This document shows, piece after piece, positions 17,216 through 25,133 of a stretch of 64,000 nucleotides of DNA. The stretch covers positions 23,903 to 87,902 of the forward strand of contig NZ_VAHM01000018.1 of the NCBI RefSeq assembly GCF_005796185.1, read 5' to 3'. How positions within the stretch are numbered: position 1 is the stretch's first letter; the number at the start of each line of letters is the position of its first letter. The translations under genes were made by a program, and so were the position numbers. Source of the stretch: Pseudarthrobacter sp. NamB4. Its GTDB lineage: Bacteria; Actinomycetota; Actinomycetes; Actinomycetales; Micrococcaceae. The notes beneath the pieces are model-generated. The model did no database searches. It saw only the letters and a program-made list of their open reading frames with translations, and was not told the origin of the DNA.

Positions 17216-17838
17216 CAGGAGAAGACGGGCTCCGTTGCCGCCTTGCGGGAGGCAAAGGAGCTGAGGACGCCGGTCCGTGCCAGGCCGCGGGTGGCGACCC
17301 AGGACAGGGCGCCGGCGATGACTGCTCCGGAAATCATGGTGAAGACGATGTAGGCCAGCTTGTCCCCGCCGGAGTAGGCGATGTTCCAGCCCCACGGCGC
17401 AAAGGAGTCGTTAAGGCCACAGAAGAGACCGGCCGCGGCGCCGGCCAGCAGCGAGACCGGCAGGTTGAACTTCCGGTAGACGAAGACGGCGAAGATGATT
17501 TCCGCGCCCAGGCCCTGGACGAAGCCGGAGAACAGCACTGACGCCCCGTACTGCGAGCCCATGAGGAGCTCGCCGGTGGCCGCGACGGCCTCGCAAAACA
17601 GTGCCGCGCCGGGCTTGCGGATGATCAGCATGCCCAGCACCGCGGGGATCATCCAGCCGCCGGCGATCAGGCCGGTCAGGGGCGGGTAGACGGCGTTTAT
17701 GGGCGCGGACACGGCCGCGGCACCTTGGGACCAGGCCCAGAAAATGACGCCGCCGGCGATGGCGATGAGGGCCGCCACCACAATGTCCACGACACGCCAG
17801 GACTTGCTGGTGGTCTTCTTGATAGCTGTAGTTGCCAT
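17215..17838 (-). CDS. ykoE: ECF transporter substrate-binding S component, YkoE family
   Basis: 207 residues, about six membrane helices. Family features are the N-terminal WRVVDIVVAALIAIAGGVIF, IIRKPGAALFCEAVAA, and SVLFSGFVQGLGAEIIFAVF. YkoE is the membrane S component that captures thiamine or its pyrimidine moiety. The gene is preceded at 14 bases by AGGAGGATC and at about 80 bases by a TPP riboswitch, so uptake is shut off when thiamine pyrophosphate is plentiful. First gene of the ykoE-D-C operon. Confidence 0.92.
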   Translation of the reverse strand: MATTAIKKTTSKSWRVVDIVVAALIAIAGGVIFWAWSQGAAAVSAPINAVYPPLTGLIAGGWMIPAVLGMLIIRKPGAALFCEAVAATGELLMGSQYGASVLFSGFVQGLGAEIIFAVFVYRKFNLPVSLLAGAAAGLFCGLNDSFAPWGWNIAYSGGDKLAYIVFTMISGAVIAGALSWVATRGLARTGVLSSFASRKAATEPVFS

Positions 17839-17913
17839 GTGATCCTCCTGAGGAACAGGAGGGGAAAGCGCGGCAAAAGGCAGAGACTGCCTGATGCCGG
17901 ACTTCGAGAAACT

Positions 17914-18031
17914 CGACTCCCTTACGCCGGTACTAACCGGATCAGGTTCGAGGGTCTGCGGCTGTCCGCACTCTCAGCGCCCACCTGCGGTCCCTGGCCT
18001 GGCCAGTTCCGACGGCGGCGCTCCCCTGTCG
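17914..18031 (-). promoter_or_regulatory. TPP riboswitch (THI element)
   Basis: On the minus strand the element reads from an outer CGAC (18028-18031) through GGGGAGCGCC, GCGCTGAGAGTGCGG and CTCGAACCTGATCCGGTTAG to TACCGGCGTAAGGGAGTCG (ending 17914). The CUGAGA and ACCUGAUC.GGUUA-type blocks are the invariant TPP-binding parts, and CGAC/GTCG closes the outer stem. It controls ykoE-D-C. Confidence 0.95.
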
Positions 18032-18109
18032 TTGAATGATTCTGTCGGTAATGATTCGCCCTGTTGGGCGTGGTCCAGTTTACATCCCAGGAGGAGTAGA
18101 TTGTGGGCC

Positions 18110-18661
18110 ATGACTGCCAATCTGCCGGATGTGACCGGCTACGATCCCGACTCCGATGCCGCGCAGCCGGAGGGCTCGCTGGAAGAACTCATTGGCCGGA
18201 TCGAAGGGGAAATCCACGAACTGCAGTTTCCCGGGTTCTCCCTGGACGACGCCCTGAATCTGGGGCTGCTCCTGGTCGAGCTGGGCAAGGAACGCACGCT
18301 GCCCATAGCTATCGACATCACCAAGGGCGAGCAGATCCTTTTCCATGTTGCCCTGCCCGGCGCCACCCCGGATAACGGGCACTGGATCCGGGCGAAGCAG
18401 CGGACAGCGGCCCGGTACGAAGTCCCTTCGCTGCTGGTGGGCCTGCGCGGCCGGCTCCGGGGCGGCAGGATCGAGGACGAGGGCTGGTTCGACGAAACCG
18501 TCTATGCCGCGCATGGCGGCTCCTTTCCCATCTATGTCACCGGGGTGGGGGCTGTAGCCACCGTCACCGTTTCCGGGCTTCCCCAGGTGCAGGATCACAA
18601 CCTGGTGGTGGAAGCCCTGCGCGAGGTCCTGCAATCCGCAGCGGCTGACGGCGCACAGTGA
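18110..18661 (+). CDS. Heme-degrading-domain (UPF0303/HbpS-like) protein
   Basis: 183 residues from ATG 18110. A TTG three codons upstream (18101) is better spaced from AGGAGGAG and is an alternative start; the longer open frame runs through the TPP element and is not coding. The body resembles the HbpS/UPF0303 heme-binding fold. FSLDDALNLGLLLVELGKER is its first helix, DITKGEQILFHVALPG a strand pair, and GGSFPIYV-x-GVGAVATVTVSGLPQVQDH the conserved end, where a glycine-rich loop precedes the final helix. Members bind heme or act in small-molecule metabolism; which applies is unknown. It overlaps the next small gene by 4 bases. Confidence 0.82.
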   Translation: MTANLPDVTGYDPDSDAAQPEGSLEELIGRIEGEIHELQFPGFSLDDALNLGLLLVELGKERTLPIAIDITKGEQILFHVALPGATPDNGHWIRAKQRTAARYEVPSLLVGLRGRLRGGRIEDEGWFDETVYAAHGGSFPIYVTGVGAVATVTVSGLPQVQDHNLVVEALREVLQSAAADGAQ

Positions 18662-18867
18662 ACGGCGGGCAGGCCGAGAACCCGGTCCGGGCGGCGCTGG
18701 ACAAAGCCTCGGAGGAGATGATCTTCATCGGGCCGGACCACCCCTACTACCCCTTGCTGGCGGAGCTGGTGTCCGCCGTTGGAAAGTCCTGGCAGCAAGG
18801 GTATGAGCACGGCCGCCGCGGCGGTCAGCATGCAAACCCCTATGCTTGGAACAGTCCGGAAAGGTAG
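18658..18867 (+). CDS. Small hypothetical protein, 69 aa
   Basis: GTG start overlapping the stop of the HbpS-like gene (GTGA), so it is probably translated by coupling. The product is helical and hydrophilic with DHPYYPLLAELVSAVGKSWQ in the middle and a His/Arg/Gly-rich end. No family recognised. Gene pairing with the UPF0303 protein is the only functional hint. Confidence 0.6.
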   Translation: MNGGQAENPVRAALDKASEEMIFIGPDHPYYPLLAELVSAVGKSWQQGYEHGRRGGQHANPYAWNSPER

Positions 18868-18907
18868 CTCCTTGGGAAACAAATACCAAGGCTGCTTAGC
18901 ATATATT

Positions 18908-18923
18908 AGTAATCATGCTTACT
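18908..18923. promoter_or_regulatory. Inverted repeat AGTAA-N6-TTACT upstream of DUF4383 gene
   Basis: AGTAATCATGCTTACT has 5-bp arms and sits in a markedly AT-rich patch (18898-18926) 34 bases before the DUF4383 start. It could be an operator or overlap the promoter. No regulator is encoded next to it. Confidence 0.45.
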
Positions 18924-18956
18924 ATGTTGTCTCCCGGTTTTTGAGGAGTACAGGAC

Positions 18957-19463
18957 ATGGCAGCCAGCACCGGACTGAGAGTCGCGCGGACGGGCCTGCA
19001 AAAGGCCGCACTCGGAACCGGCGCCGTCTTCTGCCTGGCCGGCATCCTGGGATTCATTCCCGGCATCACCTCAAACCTGGAGTCCCTCACCCCGGCCGGG
19101 CATGGCTCCGGAGCCCTGTTGCTGGGACTCTTTCAAGTTTCCGTTCTGCATAACCTGGTCCACCTGCTCTTTGGGGTTGCCGGCGTCCTGATGGCGTCCA
19201 CGCACGCACAGGCCAGGAACTTCCTGGTCTATGGCGGCGTCATTTACCTGGTCCTGTGGCTGTACGGCCTCCTGGTGGGCGACACCACGCCCGCGAACTT
19301 CGTCCCCGCAGACAATGCAGACAACTGGCTGCACCTTTCCCTGGGCCTGGCCATGATCGCCCTGGCCGTCATGCTGGCCCGCGGCCCGGCACCCAGCAGA
19401 AACACCGGCAGCAGTACCGCGCCTGCCACCAGCTCTTCCCCACCCGGCACCCGTGGCCGTTGA
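18957..19463 (+). CDS. DUF4383 membrane protein
   Basis: 168 residues, four predicted membrane helices. The pattern fits DUF4383: FCLAGILGFIPGIT in helix 1, LFQVSVLHNLVHLLFGVAGV in helix 2, then YLVLWLYGLL and a WLHLSLGLAMIAL helix. The histidines in helix 2 and helix 4 are typical. The C-terminal tail is Ser/Thr/Pro-rich and likely disordered. ATG follows GAGGAGTACAGGAC. Such proteins are common in actinobacteria near stress genes; the function is unknown. Confidence 0.85.
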   Translation: MAASTGLRVARTGLQKAALGTGAVFCLAGILGFIPGITSNLESLTPAGHGSGALLLGLFQVSVLHNLVHLLFGVAGVLMASTHAQARNFLVYGGVIYLVLWLYGLLVGDTTPANFVPADNADNWLHLSLGLAMIALAVMLARGPAPSRNTGSSTAPATSSSPPGTRGR

Positions 19464-19535
19464 CCCCTTTCCCCAACCCCCGGACGTCAGGGAAGACGTC
19501 CGGGACCGGCACCACGCCACACCTGAAGGAGCATC

Positions 19536-20591
19536 ATGAAAATCCCAAAACAGCGGGGCCCTGTCAGCACCGCCCTGTTTGGCGTTCTTGCTGAAGCACC
19601 CGGCACACAAGCCAAGGGACTTGAAGGGCTGCAGCGGCTGGTGGCCGCCCAGCTCGCAGCGAGCACGGACATCATTGCCGACGACGACCTCCAGCTGGCG
19701 CTGTTCTGCCTTTACGAGCTCCACTACTCCGGGCTTGAGGGCGTAAGTGACGAGTGGGAGTGGGTACCGGAACTCATCAGGGTCCGGCAGTTGCTCGAAA
19801 CGCCGTTCGAGGCAGCCCTGCGGGACGCTGCCGCCGAGGCGGCCGGCAACCTGGAGCTGCCCCCCGCCTCGGGGCTCACCAGTGATGCCGTGGCAGACGT
19901 GCTGTTCGGCCTGGCGGCGCGTGACGGCGGTCCCAGCCTCTCCCGCTACGTGGCGAAGAAGGCCACGCTTGAACAGCTCAAGGAATTCCTGATACATAAG
20001 TCCATCTACCAGCTAAAGGAAGCGGACCCACACACCTTCGCCATCCCCCGGCTCTCCGGGCGTGCGAAGGCCGCACTGGTGGAGATCCAGGCCGATGAGT
20101 ACGGCGGCGGACGGCCCGAGCGGATGCACAGCGCGCTTTTCGCCCGCACCATGCGCGGCCTGGGCATGACTGACCACTACGGCGCCTATGTCAATGACGT
20201 CCCCGCCGTCTCCCTGGCAGCAGTCAACCTGATGTCCCTGTTCGGCCTGAACCGGCGCCTGCGTGGTGCCATCACGGGACATCTGGCCATCTACGAAATG
20301 ACGTCCTCCCAGCCCAACCGCCTGTACGGCAACGGCTTCCGCAGGCACGGCTTCGATGCTCAGGTGACCCATTACTTCGATGAGCACGTGGAAGCCGACG
20401 CCGTCCACGAGCAGATCGCAGGCCGCGACCTGGCCGGGGGCCTGGTGGAGGCCGAACCCGGGCTGCTCAATGACGTCCTCTTTGGCGCTACCGCTGTCAT
20501 GGCCATCGACGGCAGGCTGTCAGCGCACATCCTGCAGGCCTGGGAGAGCGGCAGGACGTCACTGAGAGCGGCAGTACCGGCGGCAGCATGA
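19536..20591 (+). CDS. Iron-containing redox enzyme family protein (heme-oxygenase-like di-iron fold)
   Basis: 351 residues, all-helical. The central EIQADEYGGGRPERMHSALF (about residue 185-205) and later YFDEHVEADAVHEQIAGRDL (about 280-300) provide the Glu, Asp/Glu and His ligands expected of heme-oxygenase-like di-iron oxidases (the HDO group that includes UndA, BesC and CADD). The substrate is unknown. Start ATG has AAGGAG 6 bases upstream. The stop overlaps the start of the GT2 gene by 4 bases, and that gene overlaps a CDGSH iron-sulfur gene in the same way. The three therefore look like one functional unit involving iron chemistry and sugar transfer. Confidence 0.85.
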   Translation: MKIPKQRGPVSTALFGVLAEAPGTQAKGLEGLQRLVAAQLAASTDIIADDDLQLALFCLYELHYSGLEGVSDEWEWVPELIRVRQLLETPFEAALRDAAAEAAGNLELPPASGLTSDAVADVLFGLAARDGGPSLSRYVAKKATLEQLKEFLIHKSIYQLKEADPHTFAIPRLSGRAKAALVEIQADEYGGGRPERMHSALFARTMRGLGMTDHYGAYVNDVPAVSLAAVNLMSLFGLNRRLRGAITGHLAIYEMTSSQPNRLYGNGFRRHGFDAQVTHYFDEHVEADAVHEQIAGRDLAGGLVEAEPGLLNDVLFGATAVMAIDGRLSAHILQAWESGRTSLRAAVPAAA

Positions 20592-21691
20592 GCGCCGTGC
20601 CGCACGACCAGCCATTGGACGAGCCGTTGGACCAGCCGGCGGAGTACATCCTGCCGCTGCGCTGGACTGACGATGCGGACCTCCCGGAACTGGTTGCCTA
20701 CCTCCGGCACCTCACCGGCTGGATCGCGGTCACGGTGGTGGACGGCTCACCCCCCGCCCTCTTTGAACGCCACCGTGCGCTGTTCCCTCCTGCCGTCCGG
20801 CATATCCGACCGGAAGCAGGCACTGAACCAGGCCGTGAACCAGGACCCGCGCCGCGCGGAGGCAACGGCAAGGTTGCCGGGGTGATGACCGGAGTGCGCG
20901 CGGCCTCGGCGGAGCTGCTGGTAATAGCCGACGACGACGTGCGCTACACGCGGGAGTCCCTCGCCGCCGTCGTCCATCACCTTGGTTGGGCAGAGGTTGT
21001 GCGGCCGCAGAACTACTTCGATTCCCTGCCATGGCACGCCTGGTGGGACACCTCCCGGACCCTGATCAACCGGGCCTGGTCGGACGACTTTCCCGGGACG
21101 CTGGGGGTCCGCCGGAGTGCGCTGCTGGCAACCGGCGGCTACGATCCCGTGCTGTTCGAAAACCTCGAACTGATCCGGACCATTAAGGCGGCAGGCGGCC
21201 GGGAGAGAATCCTTCCGGACCTGTTCGTGGCCCGCAGGCCGCCCAAGGCACGGCATTTCCTGAAGCAGCGCGTCCGGCAGGCATACGACAACTTCGCCCA
21301 GCCGCGCAGGCTTGCCGTGGAGCTCGCGCTGCTTCCACTGCTTGTTGGCGCAGCCTGCCTGCCCGCGCGGCACCGCCGGAACGCCCTCCTGGGCCTGGCC
21401 GCCGCGCCCGCAGTCGCCGCCGAGGTTGGCCGGCGGCGGCACAACGGAACTGCGGTCTTTCCGCTGGGTGCGGTACCGTTCGCCCCGCTCTGGGCCCTGG
21501 AACGGGCGGTTTGCATGTGGATTGCGCTCGGATACCGGCTGGCCGGAGGCGTACCGTATGCGGGAACCAGGCTCAAAACGGCAGCCCATCCGCAAGCCGA
21601 GCTCCGGCGGCGGCACCACGGCAAACTCGCTGGAACGGGCCAGCGGGATGAACAGGTTTCCACCAGCACAACAGAGCAGGAGCAAGCATGA
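20588..21691 (+). CDS. Membrane-associated family 2 glycosyltransferase
   Basis: 367 residues. The N-terminal two-thirds is a GT-A fold: WIAVTVVDGSPP begins the nucleotide-binding part and LLVIADDDVRYT holds the DXD-type metal/nucleotide-sugar motif. Then DFPGTLGVRRSALLATGGYD and ENLELIRTIKAAGGRE match the acceptor region of GT2 enzymes. After about residue 230 come three hydrophobic segments (LALLPLLVGAACL, LLGLAAAPAVAAE, LWALERAVCMWIALGY), so the enzyme acts at the membrane. No sugar or acceptor can be assigned. It is translationally coupled on both sides (ATGA overlaps) to the di-iron protein and the CDGSH protein. Confidence 0.85.
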   Translation: MSAVPHDQPLDEPLDQPAEYILPLRWTDDADLPELVAYLRHLTGWIAVTVVDGSPPALFERHRALFPPAVRHIRPEAGTEPGREPGPAPRGGNGKVAGVMTGVRAASAELLVIADDDVRYTRESLAAVVHHLGWAEVVRPQNYFDSLPWHAWWDTSRTLINRAWSDDFPGTLGVRRSALLATGGYDPVLFENLELIRTIKAAGGRERILPDLFVARRPPKARHFLKQRVRQAYDNFAQPRRLAVELALLPLLVGAACLPARHRRNALLGLAAAPAVAAEVGRRRHNGTAVFPLGAVPFAPLWALERAVCMWIALGYRLAGGVPYAGTRLKTAAHPQAELRRRHHGKLAGTGQRDEQVSTSTTEQEQA

Positions 21692-21903
21692 ACCAGGAAC
21701 CACCAGAGAGCTCCATCGTGGTCTGCCCGGACGGACCGCTAATTGTGCGCGGCGACTTCGAAATCGTGACGCCTTCCGGGGAGCCGGTTCCCCGCGAGAG
21801 GAAGACAGTAGCGCTGTGCCGGTGCGGGGCTTCGGCCATCAAGCCGTATTGCGACGGTACCCACAAGATGATCAAGTTCCGGACGGAACCGCCCTCCCCC
21901 TGA
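21688..21903 (+). CDS. CDGSH iron-sulfur domain protein
   Basis: 71 residues. CRCGASAIKPYCDGTH gives the full CXCX2(S/T)X3PXCDGXH set that binds a labile 2Fe-2S cluster through three Cys and one His. The rest is a small beta-rich scaffold. It is the last member of the coupled trio with the di-iron enzyme and GT2 protein. It could donate electrons to the di-iron protein, which is inference. Confidence 0.93.
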   Translation: MNQEPPESSIVVCPDGPLIVRGDFEIVTPSGEPVPRERKTVALCRCGASAIKPYCDGTHKMIKFRTEPPSP

Positions 21904-21985
21904 TTCGCCGCCTTGTGCCACCTGCCCGGCTGCTGTGCAGCTAGGCTGGGTGCAGTCCGTTTACCGCCCGCAAGGAGTACTAGGA

Positions 21986-22249
21986 ATGAATTTCTTCATC
22001 AAGCTGCTCGGCACCGGAATCAGCCTCGGCGCCGGCTTCCTCGGTACCAAGATGGTCAACACCATCTGGGAAAAGACCACCGGACGGAAGCCGCCCACCG
22101 GCAAGGACGAGGATGTTCCCACCAGCCTGCAGTCCGCGCTGACGTTCGCGCTGATCTCCGCTTCAGTCAGCACCATCATCCAGGTCCTGGCCAACCGCGG
22201 CACCCAGCGTGCCATCACCCGGTTCGCCAAGACCCAGGACATCGTCTAG
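21986..22249 (+). CDS. DUF4235 small membrane protein
   Basis: 87 residues from ATG 21986, chosen because AAGGAG lies 9-10 bases upstream. The frame is open 51 bases further back without a ribosome-binding site. Two hydrophobic stretches (ISLGAGFLGTKMV and LTFALISASVSTIIQVLA) flank a charged loop WEKTTGRKPPTGKDED, the DUF4235 arrangement. Function unknown. It ends 20 bases from the convergent mrpG. Confidence 0.82.
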   Translation: MNFFIKLLGTGISLGAGFLGTKMVNTIWEKTTGRKPPTGKDEDVPTSLQSALTFALISASVSTIIQVLANRGTQRAITRFAKTQDIV

Positions 22250-22269
22250 GGCTCACTGCAGGACGGAGA

Positions 22270-22680
22270 TCAGTCTCCCCGGCCGCCGTCGGAACCGTCC
22301 TCCCGGGCGGCCCTGGCGGCGGCTTTCTGCACCACGGCCTCCAGCTCATCCGAGGTAAGGAGCTCGCGGTGCAGGTGCTTGGTGCGGTAGCCCGCGCGGC
22401 CCACCATGTGGGCGGACACCGGCACGGTGAGCAGCTGGAAGATCCAGGCCACCAGCAGGACGGGCCAAACCCACCAGGTGCGCATCTGCAGCCCGATGGA
22501 CGCCAGGAGCAGGAACAGGCCCAGCACCTGCGGCTTGGTGGCAGCATGCATCCGGCTCAACAGGTCCGGGAACCGCAGCAGGCCGATGGCCGCACCCAGG
22601 GACATGATGGCGCCAACGATCATGAATACCGCGGACAGCATGTCCACCCAGGCATCCGGGCTGGTGCGATCAGGATTCAT
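22270..22680 (-). CDS. mrpG: Na+/H+ antiporter subunit G
   Basis: 136 residues, three membrane helices. MIVGAIMSLGAAIGLLRFPDLLSRMHAATKP is split here between the first two helices; GLLRFPDLLSRMHAATKPQ is the family signature. The soluble C-terminal tail is basic, then acidic. Last gene of the mrpABCDEFG operon and overlapping mrpF by 11 bases. Confidence 0.93.
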   Translation of the reverse strand: MNPDRTSPDAWVDMLSAVFMIVGAIMSLGAAIGLLRFPDLLSRMHAATKPQVLGLFLLLASIGLQMRTWWVWPVLLVAWIFQLLTVPVSAHMVGRAGYRTKHLHRELLTSDELEAVVQKAAARAAREDGSDGGRGD

Positions 22681-22948
22681 TGGGCTGCTCCCTCCGGTCT
22701 GCCACGAACCTTGCCACCGTCACGGACCCGATGAAGCCAATGATCGAGATGGCCACCACCAGCATCAGGTTGTTCAGGTGCCGGTTGACGGCCATGTCAA
22801 CGCACAGGGCGCCGCCCAGGATGGCCAGCAGGACATCCGTTGCCAGTACCCGGTCCAGCAGGGAGGGTCCGCGGGAGATCCGCACAATCGCGCCGGCCGC
22901 CGCAAGCGAAAAGATCACGGCGGTTACCACCAGGACAATGTTCATCAT
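22670..22948 (-). CDS. mrpF: Na+/H+ antiporter subunit F
   Basis: 92 residues, three helices, with the MrpF signature RISRGPSLLDRVLATDVL. Part of the multi-subunit membrane complex that exchanges Na+ (or K+) for protons. Overlaps mrpE by 4 bases upstream and mrpG by 11 bases downstream. Confidence 0.93.
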   Translation of the reverse strand: MMNIVLVVTAVIFSLAAAGAIVRISRGPSLLDRVLATDVLLAILGGALCVDMAVNRHLNNLMLVVAISIIGFIGSVTVARFVADRREQPNES

Positions 22949-23490
22949 GCGGTAGCCTCCATACGCAGGGTTTCCAGTTCTTCCTTGGTGCCCATGATCC
23001 TGATCAGCCCCGCCTCAATGGACCGCACTTCCTGCTTCAGGCTTTCAACGCGCTGCGGAGAGCTGATGTTCAGGGCGTGCAGATAGAGGGTGGAGGTTGA
23101 ACGGTCCACCTCCACCACCAGTGAACCTGGAATCAGGGAAATCACGTGGCCGGTGGCCGTGACCATCAGGTCCTGCCGGCTCCGCAGCGGCACAGCGACG
23201 ACGGCGTTGGTCACCTTTGGTCCGCGCGCCACCGCGAGGTAGAGGAGCTGTGCGCTGGCAGCGGCAACCTTTCCCAGGAACACGAGCGCAAAGGGGATGG
23301 CGTAGAGGATGTTGAAGCGGCCGCTGAGTTCCACCGGCGGAAGGTAGAACAGCCGTGCCACTGCCACGGCCAGCAGTGCTCCGAACAAGAGGTTGCCCGG
23401 GCTGAAGTCCTGCCACAGGGCTCCCCAGACAATCACCAGCCACACCAGGAGCGGCAACTCCTGGCGGAGCGAAATCCGACGGCGGCTCAT
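22945..23490 (-). CDS. mrpE: Na+/H+ antiporter subunit E
   Basis: 181 residues. The hydrophobic N-terminal third (LPLLVWLVIVWGALWQDFSPGNLLFGALLA) is followed by the soluble domain of MrpE proteins, with ATGHVISLIPGSLVVEVDRS as the most conserved stretch. Overlaps mrpD and mrpF by 4 bases each. Confidence 0.93.
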   Translation of the reverse strand: MSRRRISLRQELPLLVWLVIVWGALWQDFSPGNLLFGALLAVAVARLFYLPPVELSGRFNILYAIPFALVFLGKVAAASAQLLYLAVARGPKVTNAVVAVPLRSRQDLMVTATGHVISLIPGSLVVEVDRSTSTLYLHALNISSPQRVESLKQEVRSIEAGLIRIMGTKEELETLRMEATA

Positions 23491-25133
23491 CGCCCTCCTC
23501 CCGAGGTCAGGGCCGGCGGCACCACAGTGTCATCACCGAGCACGGCGTGGACGTAGGCGGACCTGTCCAGCATGTCCTCCGCGGCCTGGTCAGAGACCGT
23601 GAACAGCGGTCCGGCAAAAACAGTCAGGGCTATGCCGAGCACCACCAGCCCCGCGGTGGAGCCAACCATGGTGCGGGGCAGGAGGGTGACAACGTCCTGA
23701 TTGGCGGCGTTCCGTTTTGCGCTGTTCCGTTTTGCGCCCGGCCCGACCATGGTCCGGGCAGCAGGTGCAGCAGGTGTAGCCAGCAGCACAGGGTCCGGAT
23801 GTTCGGCGTCGGAGGGCCTCCGCCAGAACGCGCGGTTCCACACCCTGGCGATGGCCAGCAGGGTCAGGAGGCTGGTAACCACGCCGCCGATCACCAGGGC
23901 GTAGGCCAGTGGCGTGCCAAGTGCGATGCCGGCCTGCATGAGGCCCACTTTCCCCAGGAAGCCGGAGAACGGCGGGATGCCGGCCAGGTTCATGGCCGGC
24001 ACGAAGAACAGCAGTGCCAGCAGCGGCGACAGCTTGGCCAGGCCGCCCAGCCGGTCCACGGAGGAGCTGCCGCCCCTGCGTTCAATCAGGCCTGTCACCA
24101 GGAACAGGCTGGTCTGGATGGTGATGTGGTGTGCCACGTAGAAGACCGCGGCGCCCAGCCCTGCAACCGAGGACATGGCCAGGCCGAACACCATGTACCC
24201 GATGTGGCTCACCAGGGTGAAGGACAGCAGACGTTTGATGTCGCTTTGCGCCAGGGCACCCAGGATTCCCACCACCATGGTCAGCAGCGCCGCCACCATC
24301 AGCGGCGTGTTGAGGGAGTCACCGGGGAAGAGCAGGGTTTCCGTCCGCACCATCGCATAGACGCCCACCTTGGTGAGCAGGCCGGCGAACACCGCCGTGA
24401 CCGGCGCCGGCGCTGTCGGGTAGGAGTCCGGCAGCCAGAAGGACAGCGGGAACACAGCGGCCTTGATGCCGAACGCCACCAGCAGCATCACGTGCAGGAG
24501 CGTCCGGGTGCCCTGGTCCAGCTCACCCAGCTTGATGGCAAGGTCCGCCATGTTGACGGTTCCGGTGGCTCCGTAAACCATGGCGATGGAGATCAGGAAC
24601 AGCACCGAGGACACCACGGACACCACCACGTAGGTGACGCCGGCCCGGATGCGGGGTCCGGTGCCGCCCAGTGTCATCAGCACATAGCTCGCCGTCAGCA
24701 GGATCTCGAAGCCCACATAGAGGTTGAAGAGGTCGCCGGAGAGGAAGGCGTTGGACACCCCGGCCACCAGGATGAGGTAGGTGGGGTGGAAGATCGACAC
24801 CGGTGCGTCCTGGTCGCCGTCGGCCATGCCCTGCCCGGTGGCATACACCAGCACGGCAAGGCTGACCGCCGAGGAAACCACCAGCATCAGGGACGAGAAC
24901 TGGTCCACCACCAGCACGATGCCCCACGGCGGCAGCCAGCCGCCGATGGTCACGGCAACCGTGCCGCCGTCGCAAACGGAGGCCAGCAGGAGGCATTCCA
25001 GCAGGAGGGTGAGGGACAGCAACCCGATACTGACGGCACGCTGGGCGCGTGAGTGCCGGATCAGCAGGAAGGTCAGGGCGGCGCCCAGGATGGGAAGTAC
25101 GACGGCGAGCGGGGCCAGGGATGCGAGGTTCAC
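23487..25133 (-). CDS. mrpD: Na+/H+ antiporter subunit D
   Basis: 548 residues, about 14 helices, homologous to complex I proton-pumping subunits NuoM/N. The proton-channel residues are visible: a glutamate in VGFEILLTASYVLM (helix 5) and lysines in FGIKAAVFPLSFWLPDSYP and LLTKVGVYAM. SDIKRLLSFTLVSHIGYMVF is the classic conserved helix pair. An extra hydrophilic stretch of about 40 residues (about 440-480, Pro/Ala/Asn-rich) near the C-terminus is unusual and lies between the last two helices. Confidence 0.94.
   Translation of the reverse strand: MNLASLAPLAVVLPILGAALTFLLIRHSRAQRAVSIGLLSLTLLLECLLLASVCDGGTVAVTIGGWLPPWGIVLVVDQFSSLMLVVSSAVSLAVLVYATGQGMADGDQDAPVSIFHPTYLILVAGVSNAFLSGDLFNLYVGFEILLTASYVLMTLGGTGPRIRAGVTYVVVSVVSSVLFLISIAMVYGATGTVNMADLAIKLGELDQGTRTLLHVMLLVAFGIKAAVFPLSFWLPDSYPTAPAPVTAVFAGLLTKVGVYAMVRTETLLFPGDSLNTPLMVAALLTMVVGILGALAQSDIKRLLSFTLVSHIGYMVFGLAMSSVAGLGAAVFYVAHHITIQTSLFLVTGLIERRGGSSSVDRLGGLAKLSPLLALLFFVPAMNLAGIPPFSGFLGKVGLMQAGIALGTPLAYALVIGGVVTSLLTLLAIARVWNRAFWRRPSDAEHPDPVLLATPAAPAARTMVGPGAKRNSAKRNAANQDVVTLLPRTMVGSTAGLVVLGIALTVFAGPLFTVSDQAAEDMLDRSAYVHAVLGDDTVVPPALTSGGGR

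Noticed and set aside
17218..17395. Longer N-terminus for YkoD
   Set aside because: It lies inside ykoE in another frame and is arginine-rich nonsense; ATG 17215 is coupled to the ykoE stop.
21913..22734. 273-codon plus-strand frame opposite mrpG/F
   Set aside because: His/Gln/Arg-rich antisense shadow; the DUF4235 and mrp genes explain the region.
23547..25052. A 501-codon plus-strand frame opposite mrpD
   Set aside because: Hydrophilic His/Gln/Arg-rich translation, typical of antisense to a membrane protein.
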